Below are positions 17,612 through 27,396 of a stretch of DNA of 64,000 nt, in pieces. Position 1 is the stretch's first letter; every line of letters starts with the position of its first letter. The stretch covers positions 23,075 through 87,074 of the forward strand of contig NZ_JADEYS010000022.1 of NCBI RefSeq assembly GCF_015209595.1. Reading direction: 5' to 3'. A program made the translations under genes and the position numbers. Below the pieces are notes generated by a model. It was not told where the DNA came from and ran no database searches. It saw nothing but the letters and a program-made list of their open reading frames with translations. The stretch comes from Pontibacterium sinense (GTDB lineage: Bacteria; Pseudomonadota; Gammaproteobacteria; Pseudomonadales; Balneatricaceae).

Positions 17612-18286
17612 CTAGATCAGCCCCCTTTCGGCAAATGACACCACTTCTGCATCTCCCACCACCATATGATCCAACACCCGGATATCCACCAGCCCCAGCG
17701 CTTGCACCAAGCGATCAGTAATCTGCTTGTCTGCCCGGCTGGGCTCCGCCACACCTGAGGGATGGTTGTGAGCAAGAATCACGGCGGCGGCATTGTGTTC
17801 CAGCGCCCGTCGTACAACTTCTCGGGGATATACGGATGCGGCGTCAATGGTGCCAAAAAACAGAGACTCAAATTTGATCACCCGATGACGGTTATCCAGA
17901 AACAGACAGGCAAACACTTCTCGGGGTTCATGCCGCAGACGGGATGACAGATAAGTACGTACGGCCGCCGGGCTTTCCAGTGCAGACTCCCGCTCTAAAG
18001 TGGCTGCCAGGTGACGCTGCCCCATCTCCAGTACAGCTTGCAGCTGCACATATTTAGCGGGACCCAGACCATGTGCCGCACAAAACTCGTCGGCAGAGCT
18101 TTCCAGCAACGGACGCAACCCACCAAAGGTCGTTAACAAGTCTCGCGCCAGATCGACAGCACTTTTACCGGTCACGCCGGTACGCAGGAAAATCGCCAGA
18201 AGTTCAGCATCAGACAGGGCATGTGCCCCAAGATTAAGTAGTTTTTCGCGCGGCCGCTCACCTTCCGGCCAGTCACAGATCGCCAT
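17612..18286 (-). CDS. radC: RadC (JAB/JAMM-domain) protein
   Basis: A 224-residue RadC protein: an N-terminal helix-hairpin-helix-like UPF0758 part ([10 protein letters not shown] onward, [12 protein letters not shown]) and a C-terminal JAMM metal site (HNHPSG, then SRAD). The JAMM site is intact, so hydrolase activity is possible, but the cellular role of chromosomal RadC remains unsettled; its historic DNA-repair link was withdrawn. The ATG at 18286 follows AAGGAAG, and the family normally starts at this [12 protein letters not shown]; the open frame upstream is not used. It is divergent from coaBC, as in many gammaproteobacteria. Confidence 0.94.
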   Translation of the reverse strand: MAICDWPEGERPREKLLNLGAHALSDAELLAIFLRTGVTGKSAVDLARDLLTTFGGLRPLLESSADEFCAAHGLGPAKYVQLQAVLEMGQRHLAATLERESALESPAAVRTYLSSRLRHEPREVFACLFLDNRHRVIKFESLFFGTIDAASVYPREVVRRALEHNAAAVILAHNHPSGVAEPSRADKQITDRLVQALGLVDIRVLDHMVVGDAEVVSFAERGLI

Positions 18287-18467
18287 AGTCACTTCCTTGT
18301 CATGGTGTTGATGGAGACTGATATCGGCTCGGATGATCCGGGGCAACGTAAGCCGCACCAATACAGTCAGAAACGTAATAATGAGCATCCTGCTCTACGC
18401 AACCTAAAGCTGAAGTGGTATCTTACACGCTCTTTACAGAATTCAAAGTTGATCACGGTTGCACGGT

Positions 18468-19673
18468 ATGCAGAGACTTACTAACCGACAAATTGTCTTA
18501 GGTATTACCGGCGGTATTGCCGCCTATAAAAGCGCTGAGCTGACCCGAATACTCAAGGGTGCAGGTGCCGACGTTCGGGTGGTGATGACCCCCGCCGCGA
18601 CCGAGTTTATTACCCCACTAACGTTACAAGCCTTGTCCGGCAATCCGGTGCACCTGCACCTGCTGGATACCGAAGCTGAAGCGGGTATGGGCCATATTGA
18701 ACTGGCGAAGTGGGCAGACCTGATTCTGATCGCCCCGGCGAGTGCCGATTTTATGGCGCGCATGACCAGTGGCCACGGCAACGACCTGCTGACCACTTTA
18801 TGTCTGGCGACCGATGCACCGATCTGTCTGGCACCGGCGATGAATCAGGCGATGTGGCGCGATAGCACCACGCAGGAAAATGCACGTAAACTGGAAGAGC
18901 GTGGTGTCAGCCTGTTTGGCCCTGCCAGCGGCGAACAAGCCTGCGGTGACACCGGTCCCGGGCGGATGATGGAACCCCTCGAGCTGGCGGAACGGACAGC
19001 CGCATGTTTTGACCGCGGCCTGCTGACGGGCAAAACCGTCTTCATCACCGCCGGTCCAACCCGCGAGCCTCTTGATCCGGTACGCTATATCTCCAACCAC
19101 AGCTCCGGCAAGATGGGTTATGCATTAGCAGAAGCTGCACAAGACGCCGGGGCGACGGTCAAGCTGATCAGCGGACCGGTCAACCTGCCTGCGCCTGAAC
19201 GGATCGAACGTGTGTCAGTACAGTCTGCGGACGATATGCTGACCGCCTCCCTGTCGGGACTGGAGCAGTGTGATATTTTTATCGCCGCCGCCGCCGTCGC
19301 CGACTACCGCCCGACAGCCATCTCTGAGCATAAGATCAAAAAAGGCAGCGAAGAGATCATGGAGCTACATCTGGTGAAAAACCCGGATATCGTTGCGACC
19401 GTTGCGACTCATGACCACAAACCCTATACGGTTGGTTTCGCCGCAGAAACTCAGGATGTACTGAGTTACGCACGTGGCAAACTGGAGCGCAAGCATCTGG
19501 ATATGATTATCGCCAACGATGTGTCCCGCAGCGATATCGGATTCAACAGCGACGAGAATGCCGTTACTGTCGTGACCTCCGGGTCTGAACAGGAACTGCC
19601 ACAGGCGTCCAAACGTCAGCTCGCCGGTCAGTTGATCGAAAAAATCGCTCAGTCCTACCACCTGACACGATAA
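18468..19673 (+). CDS. coaBC: Bifunctional PPC synthetase / PPC decarboxylase (CoaBC, Dfp)
   Basis: This enzyme performs two steps of coenzyme A synthesis: CTP-dependent ligation of 4'-phosphopantothenate to cysteine, then decarboxylation. The N-terminal flavoprotein CoaC half has GITGGIAAYKSAEL, the PAMNQAMW substrate motif and the GEQACGDTGPGRM flap with its catalytic Cys. The C-terminal CoaB half shows ITAGPTREPLDPVRYISN with NHSSGKMG and the KIKK dimerisation signature. ATG 18468 gives the usual start; a TTG three codons earlier is less likely. It is first in a coaBC-dut-algC-argB-slmA run. Confidence 0.97.
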   Translation: MQRLTNRQIVLGITGGIAAYKSAELTRILKGAGADVRVVMTPAATEFITPLTLQALSGNPVHLHLLDTEAEAGMGHIELAKWADLILIAPASADFMARMTSGHGNDLLTTLCLATDAPICLAPAMNQAMWRDSTTQENARKLEERGVSLFGPASGEQACGDTGPGRMMEPLELAERTAACFDRGLLTGKTVFITAGPTREPLDPVRYISNHSSGKMGYALAEAAQDAGATVKLISGPVNLPAPERIERVSVQSADDMLTASLSGLEQCDIFIAAAAVADYRPTAISEHKIKKGSEEIMELHLVKNPDIVATVATHDHKPYTVGFAAETQDVLSYARGKLERKHLDMIIANDVSRSDIGFNSDENAVTVVTSGSEQELPQASKRQLAGQLIEKIAQSYHLTR

Positions 19674-19694
19674 CGAACGCCACGCTGAAGAACG

Positions 19695-20153
19695 ATGATG
19701 AAAAAGCTACAAGTCAAACTGCTCGACCCGCGCATCGGCAACGAATTTCCACTGCCCGAGTATGCGACACCGGGTTCAGCGGGTCTGGATCTGCGTGCCT
19801 GCCTCGATAGCACCCTGACACTGGAACCGGGGCAGACCGAACTGATTCCAACCGGTCTGTCGATCCACATTGAAGATCCCGGCCTCTGCGCGATGATTCT
19901 GCCACGTTCAGGCCTGGGCCATAAGCACGGCATTGTGCTGGGTAATCTGGTGGGGCTGATCGATTCCGACTACCAGGGACAACTGTTTGTCTCCTGCTGG
20001 AACCGGGGGCAGACCACCTTTGAAGTAAAACCGGGCGAACGGATCGCCCAGCTGGTACTGGTACCTGTGGTACAGGCCGAATTTGAAGTTGTCGACGAAT
20101 TTTCTGACAGCCACCGCGGTGAAGGCGGCTTCGGCTCCTCGGGTCGCCACTAA
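19695..20153 (+). CDS. dut: dUTP diphosphatase
   Basis: Dut converts dUTP to dUMP, keeping uracil out of DNA and feeding dTMP synthesis. All five trimeric dUTPase motifs are visible: [40 protein letters not shown] and the C-terminal [12 protein letters not shown] that closes over the active site. At 152 residues it has the standard length. It lies 21 bases after coaBC, as in most gammaproteobacteria, and algC follows. Confidence 0.97.
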   Translation: MMKKLQVKLLDPRIGNEFPLPEYATPGSAGLDLRACLDSTLTLEPGQTELIPTGLSIHIEDPGLCAMILPRSGLGHKHGIVLGNLVGLIDSDYQGQLFVSCWNRGQTTFEVKPGERIAQLVLVPVVQAEFEVVDEFSDSHRGEGGFGSSGRH

Positions 20154-20178
20154 TTATTTTTCAAAAGGACATTGCACC

Positions 20179-21567
20179 ATGCGTTACGAACTTAAGGATC
20201 TCGATCAGACCATCTTTCGTGCCTACGATATTCGCGGCATTGTTGGCACCGCGCTGACCGACGACACGGTTTACCATCTGGGTCGCGCATTTGCAGCACA
20301 AGCGCTGAGCCAGAACGTGAATACCATCAACGTCGCAGCAGATGGTCGCTTATCCAGTCCTCACCTGAAAACACTGCTAAGTCAGGGCTTGATGGACGGT
20401 GGCTGTAACGTGATCGATAACGGATACGTTCCAACTCCTCTGCTCTACTTTGCAGCCAATCACGACGACCAGTGCACCGGCGTTATGATCACCGGCAGTC
20501 ACAACCCAAGTGACTACAACGGTTTTAAGATGATGATCGATGGCCACACCCTCTCCGGTGATGACATTCAGGTCCTGAAGCAGCGCATCATCGCGCAGGA
20601 ATACTCTGACGGCGAAGGCAACCTGCGCGAGCAGGATGTACGCCCACAGTATCTGGAACATGTACTGTCCGACGTCAAACTGGCACGTCCGATGAAAGTC
20701 GTTGTGGATTGCGGCAATGGCATTCCAGGTGATATCGCACCGGGCCTGCTTGAAAAGCTGGGTTGTGACGTGACGCCTCTATACTGCGATGTTGACGGCA
20801 CGTTCCCGAACCACCACCCTGACCCGGGTAAACCGGCCAACCTGGTTGATGCTATCGCCAAGGTAAAAGAGATCGGTGCCGACCTGGGTCTGGCCTTCGA
20901 CGGCGACGGCGACCGCGTGGGTGTGATTACCCCAACCGGAAAGATTATCTATCCTGATCGCGTGATGATGCTGTTCGCAGAAGATATCCTGAGCCGTAAT
21001 CCGGGCGCAGAGATCATCTTCGATGTGAAATGCTCCCGCCTGCTGGCGAACGTGATCCGTGAAGCCGGTGGTAAAGCCACTATGTGGAAGACCGGCCACT
21101 CGCTGATCAAAGGCAAGATGAAAGAAACCGGCGCCTTGCTGGCCGGTGAGATGAGCGGACACATCTTCTTTAAAGAACGCTGGTTCGGTTTTGACGATGG
21201 CCTGTACAGCGCTGTTCGCCTGCTGGAGATCCTGTCTAATCGCAGCGAAGATGCTGATACGCTGTTCGACGCGTACCCTGAAGATGTGAGCACACCTGAG
21301 CTGAACATCGACGTAACTGATGAAGGTAAATTCAGCATCATCGAAGGCCTGCAAGCATTGGAATTCGAAGGTGGTGACGCCAACCGCATCGACGGCGTGC
21401 GCGTTGACTACGCGGACGGCTGGGGCCTGATTCGCGCATCCAACACCACGCCGGTACTGGTACTGCGTTTTGAAGCTGAGTCTGAAACTGCACTGGAACG
21501 CATCCGTTCCGAGTTCCAGCAACGCCTGACCAAGGTTGATCCGTCTCTGACGATTCCTGAAGCCTGA
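20179..21567 (+). CDS. algC: Phosphomannomutase/phosphoglucomutase (AlgC)
   Basis: AlgC interconverts mannose-6-P/mannose-1-P and glucose-6-P/glucose-1-P, feeding sugar nucleotides for LPS and exopolysaccharide. It has the phosphoserine loop TGSHNPSDYNG, the Mg-binding DGDGDR, the sugar-binding GEMSGH and the C-terminal phosphate loop RASNTTPVLVLRFE. The ATG at 20179 follows AAAGGA and begins MRYELKDLDQTIFRAYDIRG; the frame is open further upstream inside dut, but that part is not protein-like. It could supply precursors to the polysaccharide locus at 44-62 kb. A terminator follows it. Confidence 0.96.
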   Translation: MRYELKDLDQTIFRAYDIRGIVGTALTDDTVYHLGRAFAAQALSQNVNTINVAADGRLSSPHLKTLLSQGLMDGGCNVIDNGYVPTPLLYFAANHDDQCTGVMITGSHNPSDYNGFKMMIDGHTLSGDDIQVLKQRIIAQEYSDGEGNLREQDVRPQYLEHVLSDVKLARPMKVVVDCGNGIPGDIAPGLLEKLGCDVTPLYCDVDGTFPNHHPDPGKPANLVDAIAKVKEIGADLGLAFDGDGDRVGVITPTGKIIYPDRVMMLFAEDILSRNPGAEIIFDVKCSRLLANVIREAGGKATMWKTGHSLIKGKMKETGALLAGEMSGHIFFKERWFGFDDGLYSAVRLLEILSNRSEDADTLFDAYPEDVSTPELNIDVTDEGKFSIIEGLQALEFEGGDANRIDGVRVDYADGWGLIRASNTTPVLVLRFEAESETALERIRSEFQQRLTKVDPSLTIPEA

Positions 21568-21577
21568 TCTTTTAAGA

Positions 21578-21612
21578 AACGCCCGGTATCAGATCGCTGC
21601 CGGGTGTTTTTT
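21578..21612 (+). terminator. Intrinsic terminator between algC and argB
   Basis: A GC-rich stem (arms ACGCCCGG and CCGGGTGT) is followed by six T. It lies 10 bases after algC, so argB probably has its own promoter or depends on readthrough. Confidence 0.75.
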
Positions 21613-21669
21613 CGCACTGTTTCTGTAGCAGGTCTGTTTATCGGGCCTATGCAGTAGAAAGGATAATAA

Positions 21670-22575
<906 letters not shown>

Positions 22576-22585
22576 GGGCGCTGAA

Positions 22586-23191
22586 ATGGCAGTAAAAGAA
22601 GCGCCGAAAGTGTCCCGATACGAGCAGATCCTGCAGGCTTTGGCCCAGATGCTGGAGGTGAATCCGGGTGCCCGGATCACCACCGCGGCGCTGGCGAAAG
22701 AGGTCGGCGTATCCGAAGCCGCGCTGTATCGCCACTTTCCCAGCAAAGCACGGATGTTCGAAGGCCTGATCGGTTTTATCGAAGATACCATCTTCAGCCG
22801 GGTTAACATGATCATTGCATCGGATGCCGACGGCGTCCGGCAGTGTGAACAGATCCTCACGCTGCTGCTGGCGTTCGTACAGAAAAATCCGGGCATGGCG
22901 CGTATTCTGACCGGTGATGCGCTGGCCGGAGAAACAGATCGCCTACGCACACGGGTGAATCAGTTTTTTGAACGGCTGGAAACCCAGCTCAAGCAGATCC
23001 TGCGCGAAGCTGAAGCCCGTGAAGGCCTGCGCACGCAAACCACTGCAGGGGCTTGCGCTAACCTGATGTTGGCGACCGCAGAAGGCCGCATCCGTCAGTT
23101 CGTACGCAGCGAGTTTAAACGCAGCCCAATCGAACAGTGGGATGATCAATGGCCACGTCTTGCCGCGGCGGTATTTCGCCCGGCAGCCTGA
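22586..23191 (+). CDS. slmA: Nucleoid occlusion factor SlmA (TetR family)
   Basis: SlmA binds specific chromosomal sites and antagonises FtsZ assembly over the nucleoid. The 201-residue protein has the TetR-type helix-turn-helix ([20 protein letters not shown], about residues 32-52) and the SlmA-typical continuation [20 protein letters not shown]. Its position after argB in the coaBC-dut-algC-argB run matches slmA synteny. It starts 10 bases after argB with a fair ribosome-binding site. A hairpin after the stop may end the operon. No pyrE follows, unlike E. coli. Confidence 0.95.
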   Translation: MAVKEAPKVSRYEQILQALAQMLEVNPGARITTAALAKEVGVSEAALYRHFPSKARMFEGLIGFIEDTIFSRVNMIIASDADGVRQCEQILTLLLAFVQKNPGMARILTGDALAGETDRLRTRVNQFFERLETQLKQILREAEAREGLRTQTTAGACANLMLATAEGRIRQFVRSEFKRSPIEQWDDQWPRLAAAVFRPAA

Positions 23192-23198
23192 TCCGCCT

Positions 23199-23223
23199 GG
23201 GAGGCGCCTCGCCTCCCTCTTTC
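23199..23223 (+). terminator. Probable terminator after slmA
   Basis: A perfect 8-bp stem (GGGAGGCG, CCT loop, CGCCTCCC) is followed by a short TCTTTC tail. The weak T run lowers confidence. Confidence 0.55.
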
Positions 23224-23266
23224 ACCTCACTTCCACTAACCCTTCCTGATACCCATCGGACTTTTC

Positions 23267-24043
23267 ATGGACCTGTTACTGGAACAGCTGATGCTGTTTG
23301 TCCTCTCCCTCTTCGCCAACGGTTTATCTGCGATGGCAGGCGGCGGTGCGGGCCTGCTTCAGTTACCTGTGCTGCTGTTTTTGGGGCTGAGCTTTCCGGT
23401 AGCACTCGCAACCCATAAGATCGCCAGCGTCGCGCTGGGCGTGGGCGCGACCCTACGCCATATGCGCGAAGGTTCGCTGGACTATCGTTTCTGCGCCTAT
23501 ATTCTCGCCTCGGGGTTACCCGGCGTTGTCTTGGGGGCCTATGTCATTCTACAACTGCCCGAAGCCTGGACCATCCTGGCACTGGGCATTCTGACCTCAG
23601 GTCTGGGGCTCTATTCGTTTACGAAAAAAGAGATGGGGATGAATTACGCCCCCCGCCACCGTGAAGGTAGGGGTCTGCTGATCGGTGGAATCGTGCTGTT
23701 TATGATCGGCTTTCTGAACGGCTCACTGACCTCAGGTACCGGCCTTTTTGTGACGCTGTGGATGGTCTTCTGGTTTGGCTTCGACTACAAACGCGCCGTT
23801 ACCTATGTACTGATTCTGGTGGGTTTGTTCTGGAACTCATCGGGTGCAGTCACCGTTGCCCTGCAGCAGCCACCTCAATGGGAGTGGCTACCGGCACTAT
23901 TGATCGGCGCAATAATTGGCTCTTATACCGGAGCACATCTGGCCATTAGCCGCGGCAACAAACTGGTCAAACGCGCCTTTGAAACCCTAACCGTTATGGT
24001 AGGTATCAAACTAATCGGTGATGGTCTCGCGCTGCTGTTCTAA
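23267..24043 (+). CDS. TauE/SafE-family sulfite/sulfonate exporter-like permease
   Basis: A 258-residue polytopic membrane protein with the TauE/SafE layout of two related halves. Early GGGAGLLQLPVLLFLGL and LATHKIASVALG, then a second-half SGTGLFVTLWMVFWFGFD, match the family pattern. Members move sulfite, organosulfonates or other small anions out of the cell. It is a single gene with its own leader after slmA. Its last 33 bases overlap the 3' end of the convergent polysaccharide-deacetylase gene. The substrate cannot be inferred from context. Confidence 0.87.
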   Translation: MDLLLEQLMLFVLSLFANGLSAMAGGGAGLLQLPVLLFLGLSFPVALATHKIASVALGVGATLRHMREGSLDYRFCAYILASGLPGVVLGAYVILQLPEAWTILALGILTSGLGLYSFTKKEMGMNYAPRHREGRGLLIGGIVLFMIGFLNGSLTSGTGLFVTLWMVFWFGFDYKRAVTYVLILVGLFWNSSGAVTVALQQPPQWEWLPALLIGAIIGSYTGAHLAISRGNKLVKRAFETLTVMVGIKLIGDGLALLF

Positions 24044-24859
24044 GACCAATGTAGATGCCTCAGCAAGCTGCAAGCGGTGCCGTGCACTGCGCGTAAGCTC
24101 CCGCTTAACCTCTGGCAGAATAATTGCTGACGCAGGCACTAACCGGACACCCAGTTTTTTCAGATCCGGCAGTATACGCGCCAGATACGCCGAAGTTTCA
24201 GGGTATGGATGCCCGATGACCACCACAAACCCAAACTTATTAGCAATATTCAGCGCCCGCTGAAACTGCCCGTGGATAAAGGCTTCATTGCTCTGATGAT
24301 CTAAAAACACGTGACGTTTCAGGTAAGGCACCTGATTGTCCCGCGCCTTTTTCCATCCCACCGACTTTATCGTCGTGAGACTGTCGATAAAGTAGAGATC
24401 CCGTGCTTTGAGTGTATCCATCACCCACTGCATAGGCTGATCCATACTGGTCAGCAAACTGCCCATATGGTTGTTAACGCCACTGACGTGCGGTGTGGCA
24501 TCCAACGCTTGATCCAGCCCGGACATGACGGCCTCACGTTCCATCTCAGGCGTTAACGCCCCAGGGCCCAGCGCCTTGGCAGCCGTATTCGCCATCGGCA
24601 CATGCAGCATCACTTCACGCCCACTATCATGCGCATCTACTGCAAATTTCTTAGCGTAGGGGGTATACGGCAGAATGGAGTACGTCACCGCACCGGGCAA
24701 GGCCAGTGCTGCTTCACCCCGCTTCAGGTTGTATCCCATATCATCAATGATCAGTACCATCCGTGGTTCAAAGGATTGCTCCGCATGGAGCAATCCGGAC
24801 AGTGCACTGAGTAACAGCATCAGGCTGAGCTTTTGGCCCAGCTTATGAGTCCATAGCAA
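24011..24859 (-). CDS. Divergent polysaccharide deacetylase family protein (YibQ-like)
   Basis: A 282-residue secreted protein of the divergent polysaccharide deacetylase (DUF610/YibQ) family. An N-terminal signal-like stretch (LSLMLLLSALSGLLHA) precedes VLIIDDMGYN, the family's first acidic motif, and later VSGVNNHMGS and VVIGHPYPET follow. It sits two bases downstream of ctpA, as in many gammaproteobacteria, so it acts with the envelope genes upstream. The likely start is TTG 24859, supported by AGGA within the ctpA tail; an in-frame ATG at 24820 would cut the signal peptide. The deacetylated polymer is not known. Confidence 0.86.
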   Translation of the reverse strand: MLWTHKLGQKLSLMLLLSALSGLLHAEQSFEPRMVLIIDDMGYNLKRGEAALALPGAVTYSILPYTPYAKKFAVDAHDSGREVMLHVPMANTAAKALGPGALTPEMEREAVMSGLDQALDATPHVSGVNNHMGSLLTSMDQPMQWVMDTLKARDLYFIDSLTTIKSVGWKKARDNQVPYLKRHVFLDHQSNEAFIHGQFQRALNIANKFGFVVVIGHPYPETSAYLARILPDLKKLGVRLVPASAIILPEVKRELTRSARHRLQLAEASTLVLEQQRETITD

Positions 24860-24861
24860 TG

Positions 24862-26169
24862 TTATTGATCCTGTAACTTAACAATCGACAAGGCTTTTAA
24901 TAACGCTACCGCCTCAAACAGCTGGAAATCTTCTCGTAGCAGTTCTCGCTCTTCTGCACGTTTAGCCATAGTGTCTTTATCGGCCTGACCATTCTCCAGA
25001 TGTCCGCTAAGGTCACGCTCTTTCAGATGAGAGCCGCCATTACCCAACGGTTTAAGTTCTGCATTGCCGACTTCGATATCCGGCTCGATCCCCTGCGCCT
25101 GAATAGAGCGGCCATTTGGGGTGAAGTAACGTGCCGTGGTCAGCTTAATGGCGCGATCTTTCGCCAACGGCAGTATGGTTTGCACTGAACCTTTACCAAA
25201 GCTGTCGGTGCCCATAATCACCGCACGTTTTTGGTCTTGCAGTGCTCCTGCGACAATCTCAGAGGCAGACGCTGAACCACCATTGATCAACACGACCAGT
25301 GGCAGTTCCGGTAGTGCGGTCTGACTGTTCGCTTCAAACAGCTGATCGGAATTTGGCAAACGGCCTTCGGTATACACAATCGTGCCCTGTGACAGGAATG
25401 CATTGCCCACATCCACTGCAGCCTGCAACACACCGCCGGGGTTGTTGCGCAGATCCAACACCAAACCGTTGAGGTTGCCGTCTTCCTGCAGTGTCTCCAG
25501 CTGTCTTACTAACTCTTTACCGGTATTGACCTGGAACTGAGTGATACGGATATAGCCATAGCCGGGCTCGATAATCCGACTTTTCACACTGGCAACATGA
25601 ATGATGTCACGGACAACGGTGATCTCGATCGGTTTATCTCGTCCCTCACGCAGAATCGTCAGCACGATCGGCTCACCCGGCTCACCTCGCATGTGATTAA
25701 TCGCTTCTTCCAATGACATACTGGCCACCGGTTGATCATCCAGTTGGGTGATCAGATCACCCGCTTTAACACCCGCTCGCTCTGCCGGAGTGTCGTCAAT
25801 GGGGGTGATGACACGGATATAAGGCTCTTCCATACCCACTTCGATACCCAATCCCCCAAACTCGCCACTGGTATGCACCTGCAGGGCTTCAAACTCTTCC
25901 TTGTCCATATAATTGGAATGAGGATCAAGACCCGCCAGCATGCCACGTACGGCATCCTGCAACAGCTTGGCGTCATCGACGGGTTCTACATAAGCATTCT
26001 TGATGCGTTCATACACTTCGGCGAAGAGACGCAGCTCTTCCAGGGGCAGCTGCTTAGCGGTTTCATCAGGTACCGCCGGCGTCTCAGCCGCTGCAGTAAA
26101 GGCAACACCACACAGAGATACCATCACCAGTGAACGCAGCGCGCGCTGCACTGTTTTATGCAGATTCAT
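24862..26169 (-). CDS. ctpA: Carboxy-terminal processing protease (S41 family, CtpA-like)
   Basis: A 435-residue periplasmic protease. A signal peptide (LRSLVMVSLCGVAFTAAAE) is followed by a helical region, a PDZ domain (about residues 90-175, FGGLGIEVG then GVKAGDLI) and the S41 catalytic domain with GGSASASEIVAG (nucleophile Ser) and SFGKGSVQT (base Lys). Such enzymes cleave peptidoglycan-modifying proteins and other periplasmic substrates. It lies between envC and the deacetylase on one strand; 27 bases separate it from envC. In pseudomonads this block carries the same order, and the protease is controlled by a lipoprotein partner not found here. Confidence 0.93.
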   Translation of the reverse strand: MNLHKTVQRALRSLVMVSLCGVAFTAAAETPAVPDETAKQLPLEELRLFAEVYERIKNAYVEPVDDAKLLQDAVRGMLAGLDPHSNYMDKEEFEALQVHTSGEFGGLGIEVGMEEPYIRVITPIDDTPAERAGVKAGDLITQLDDQPVASMSLEEAINHMRGEPGEPIVLTILREGRDKPIEITVVRDIIHVASVKSRIIEPGYGYIRITQFQVNTGKELVRQLETLQEDGNLNGLVLDLRNNPGGVLQAAVDVGNAFLSQGTIVYTEGRLPNSDQLFEANSQTALPELPLVVLINGGSASASEIVAGALQDQKRAVIMGTDSFGKGSVQTILPLAKDRAIKLTTARYFTPNGRSIQAQGIEPDIEVGNAELKPLGNGGSHLKERDLSGHLENGQADKDTMAKRAEERELLREDFQLFEAVALLKALSIVKLQDQ

Positions 26170-26196
26170 AGTTTGTTCCTTATAGTCCAGACGCGG

Positions 26197-27378
26197 CTAG
26201 CGTCGGGTGAGCCAGCGTTTTGGATTGGTCGCCTTTCCTTTGTAACGGATCGCAAAATATAGCCCTGGTTGAGCCCGGCCGCCGCTGGCACCCACCGTTG
26301 CCACAGTTTCACCGGCAGATACCCAATCACCCACATCACGCTGTAGTGTTTCATTGTAGCCGTAAAGGGTGAGGTAATTACCACCGTGGTCAATTATCAG
26401 TACCAGTCCATGTCCGCGTAACCAGTCAGAAAACACCACGCGCCCATGATGGGCCGCTTTAACGTCGCGCCCAGCCTTCGCGGCGATCCAAACGCCATCA
26501 TAACGAATATTATCCGCTACGCTACCAAAGCCCCGGCGGATCTTACCGGTCACTGGCCAGGCCAGCTTACCTTTCAGCTCCCGAAAATCCTTACCATCCC
26601 GGGCCAATGCGGCTTTATCGATTGTGCGCTGAACTTGTTTCAGCACCTTTTCCATTCGCTGGCGATCTGCTTTCAAACGGGCTAAACGTTTCTGGTCAGA
26701 CTTAATGTCTCCCTGAATTGCTGCCAACGTCCTGCCACGCTCTTTACGTTTTTTTTCCAGGTCATCCCTTTCCAACTTCAGCTGACGGCGTTTTACCACC
26801 ATCTTCTGTTCAGTGTCGGACAATTCAGTTTCCGTATTGTTCAGCTGTTCAAGGCGGGATTTGAAGCTTTTAATCTGATTGGCCAGCTCACCATTGATGA
26901 TCCCAAAGTAACGCATCATGCGTGAGATCTCTTCCGGATCACGCTGCATCAACAACACCTGCAACCAGGGCTGGTGTCCCTGTTTGTATTGTTCGCGTAA
27001 CTGTCGGCTGATGGAAACAGCACGCTTATTCAGCTCGTTGCGTAATTTATCACGCTTGCCTTCCAGCGAACCGGCATGGGATCCAAGACGGGAAAGCTGC
27101 TTATCCAGTGCACGAATTTGGTTACTGATCCGGCCAATGGACACCTCACTTTTTCGCAGCTTGCTGCTCAGACTGGAGGCCTGACCTTCACTTTTAGACA
27201 ATTGTTTCTGCAGACTCGCAATATCTTTTTTAAGTTTGCGAATCTGAGCGTCAGAGGCCTGACCATCCGCCGCAAGCGCAACAGAGGTCAGCGAAAAGAG
27301 GAGTAACAGCGGCAGGCAAAGCTTGCGTAATAGCAACAAACAGCCCACCACTGATTGCCGGGTCAAGTACGGCTCCAT
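26197..27378 (-). CDS. envC: Murein hydrolase activator EnvC
   Basis: This 393-residue protein begins with a hydrophobic signal segment (LCLPLLLLFSLTSVALAA), then a long coiled coil (about residues 40-260) and a C-terminal LytM/M23 domain. The LytM domain lacks the normal zinc ligands: the expected HxH reads LYGYN, and the first HxxxD-type ligand is missing. As in E. coli EnvC, it should be an activator of cell-wall amidases at the division septum rather than an enzyme. It is downstream of gpmI and upstream of ctpA, a common gammaproteobacterial order. Confidence 0.94.
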   Translation of the reverse strand: MEPYLTRQSVVGCLLLLRKLCLPLLLLFSLTSVALAADGQASDAQIRKLKKDIASLQKQLSKSEGQASSLSSKLRKSEVSIGRISNQIRALDKQLSRLGSHAGSLEGKRDKLRNELNKRAVSISRQLREQYKQGHQPWLQVLLMQRDPEEISRMMRYFGIINGELANQIKSFKSRLEQLNNTETELSDTEQKMVVKRRQLKLERDDLEKKRKERGRTLAAIQGDIKSDQKRLARLKADRQRMEKVLKQVQRTIDKAALARDGKDFRELKGKLAWPVTGKIRRGFGSVADNIRYDGVWIAAKAGRDVKAAHHGRVVFSDWLRGHGLVLIIDHGGNYLTLYGYNETLQRDVGDWVSAGETVATVGASGGRAQPGLYFAIRYKGKATNPKRWLTRR

Positions 27379-27396
27379 CCTGATCCCGGCCCTGCC

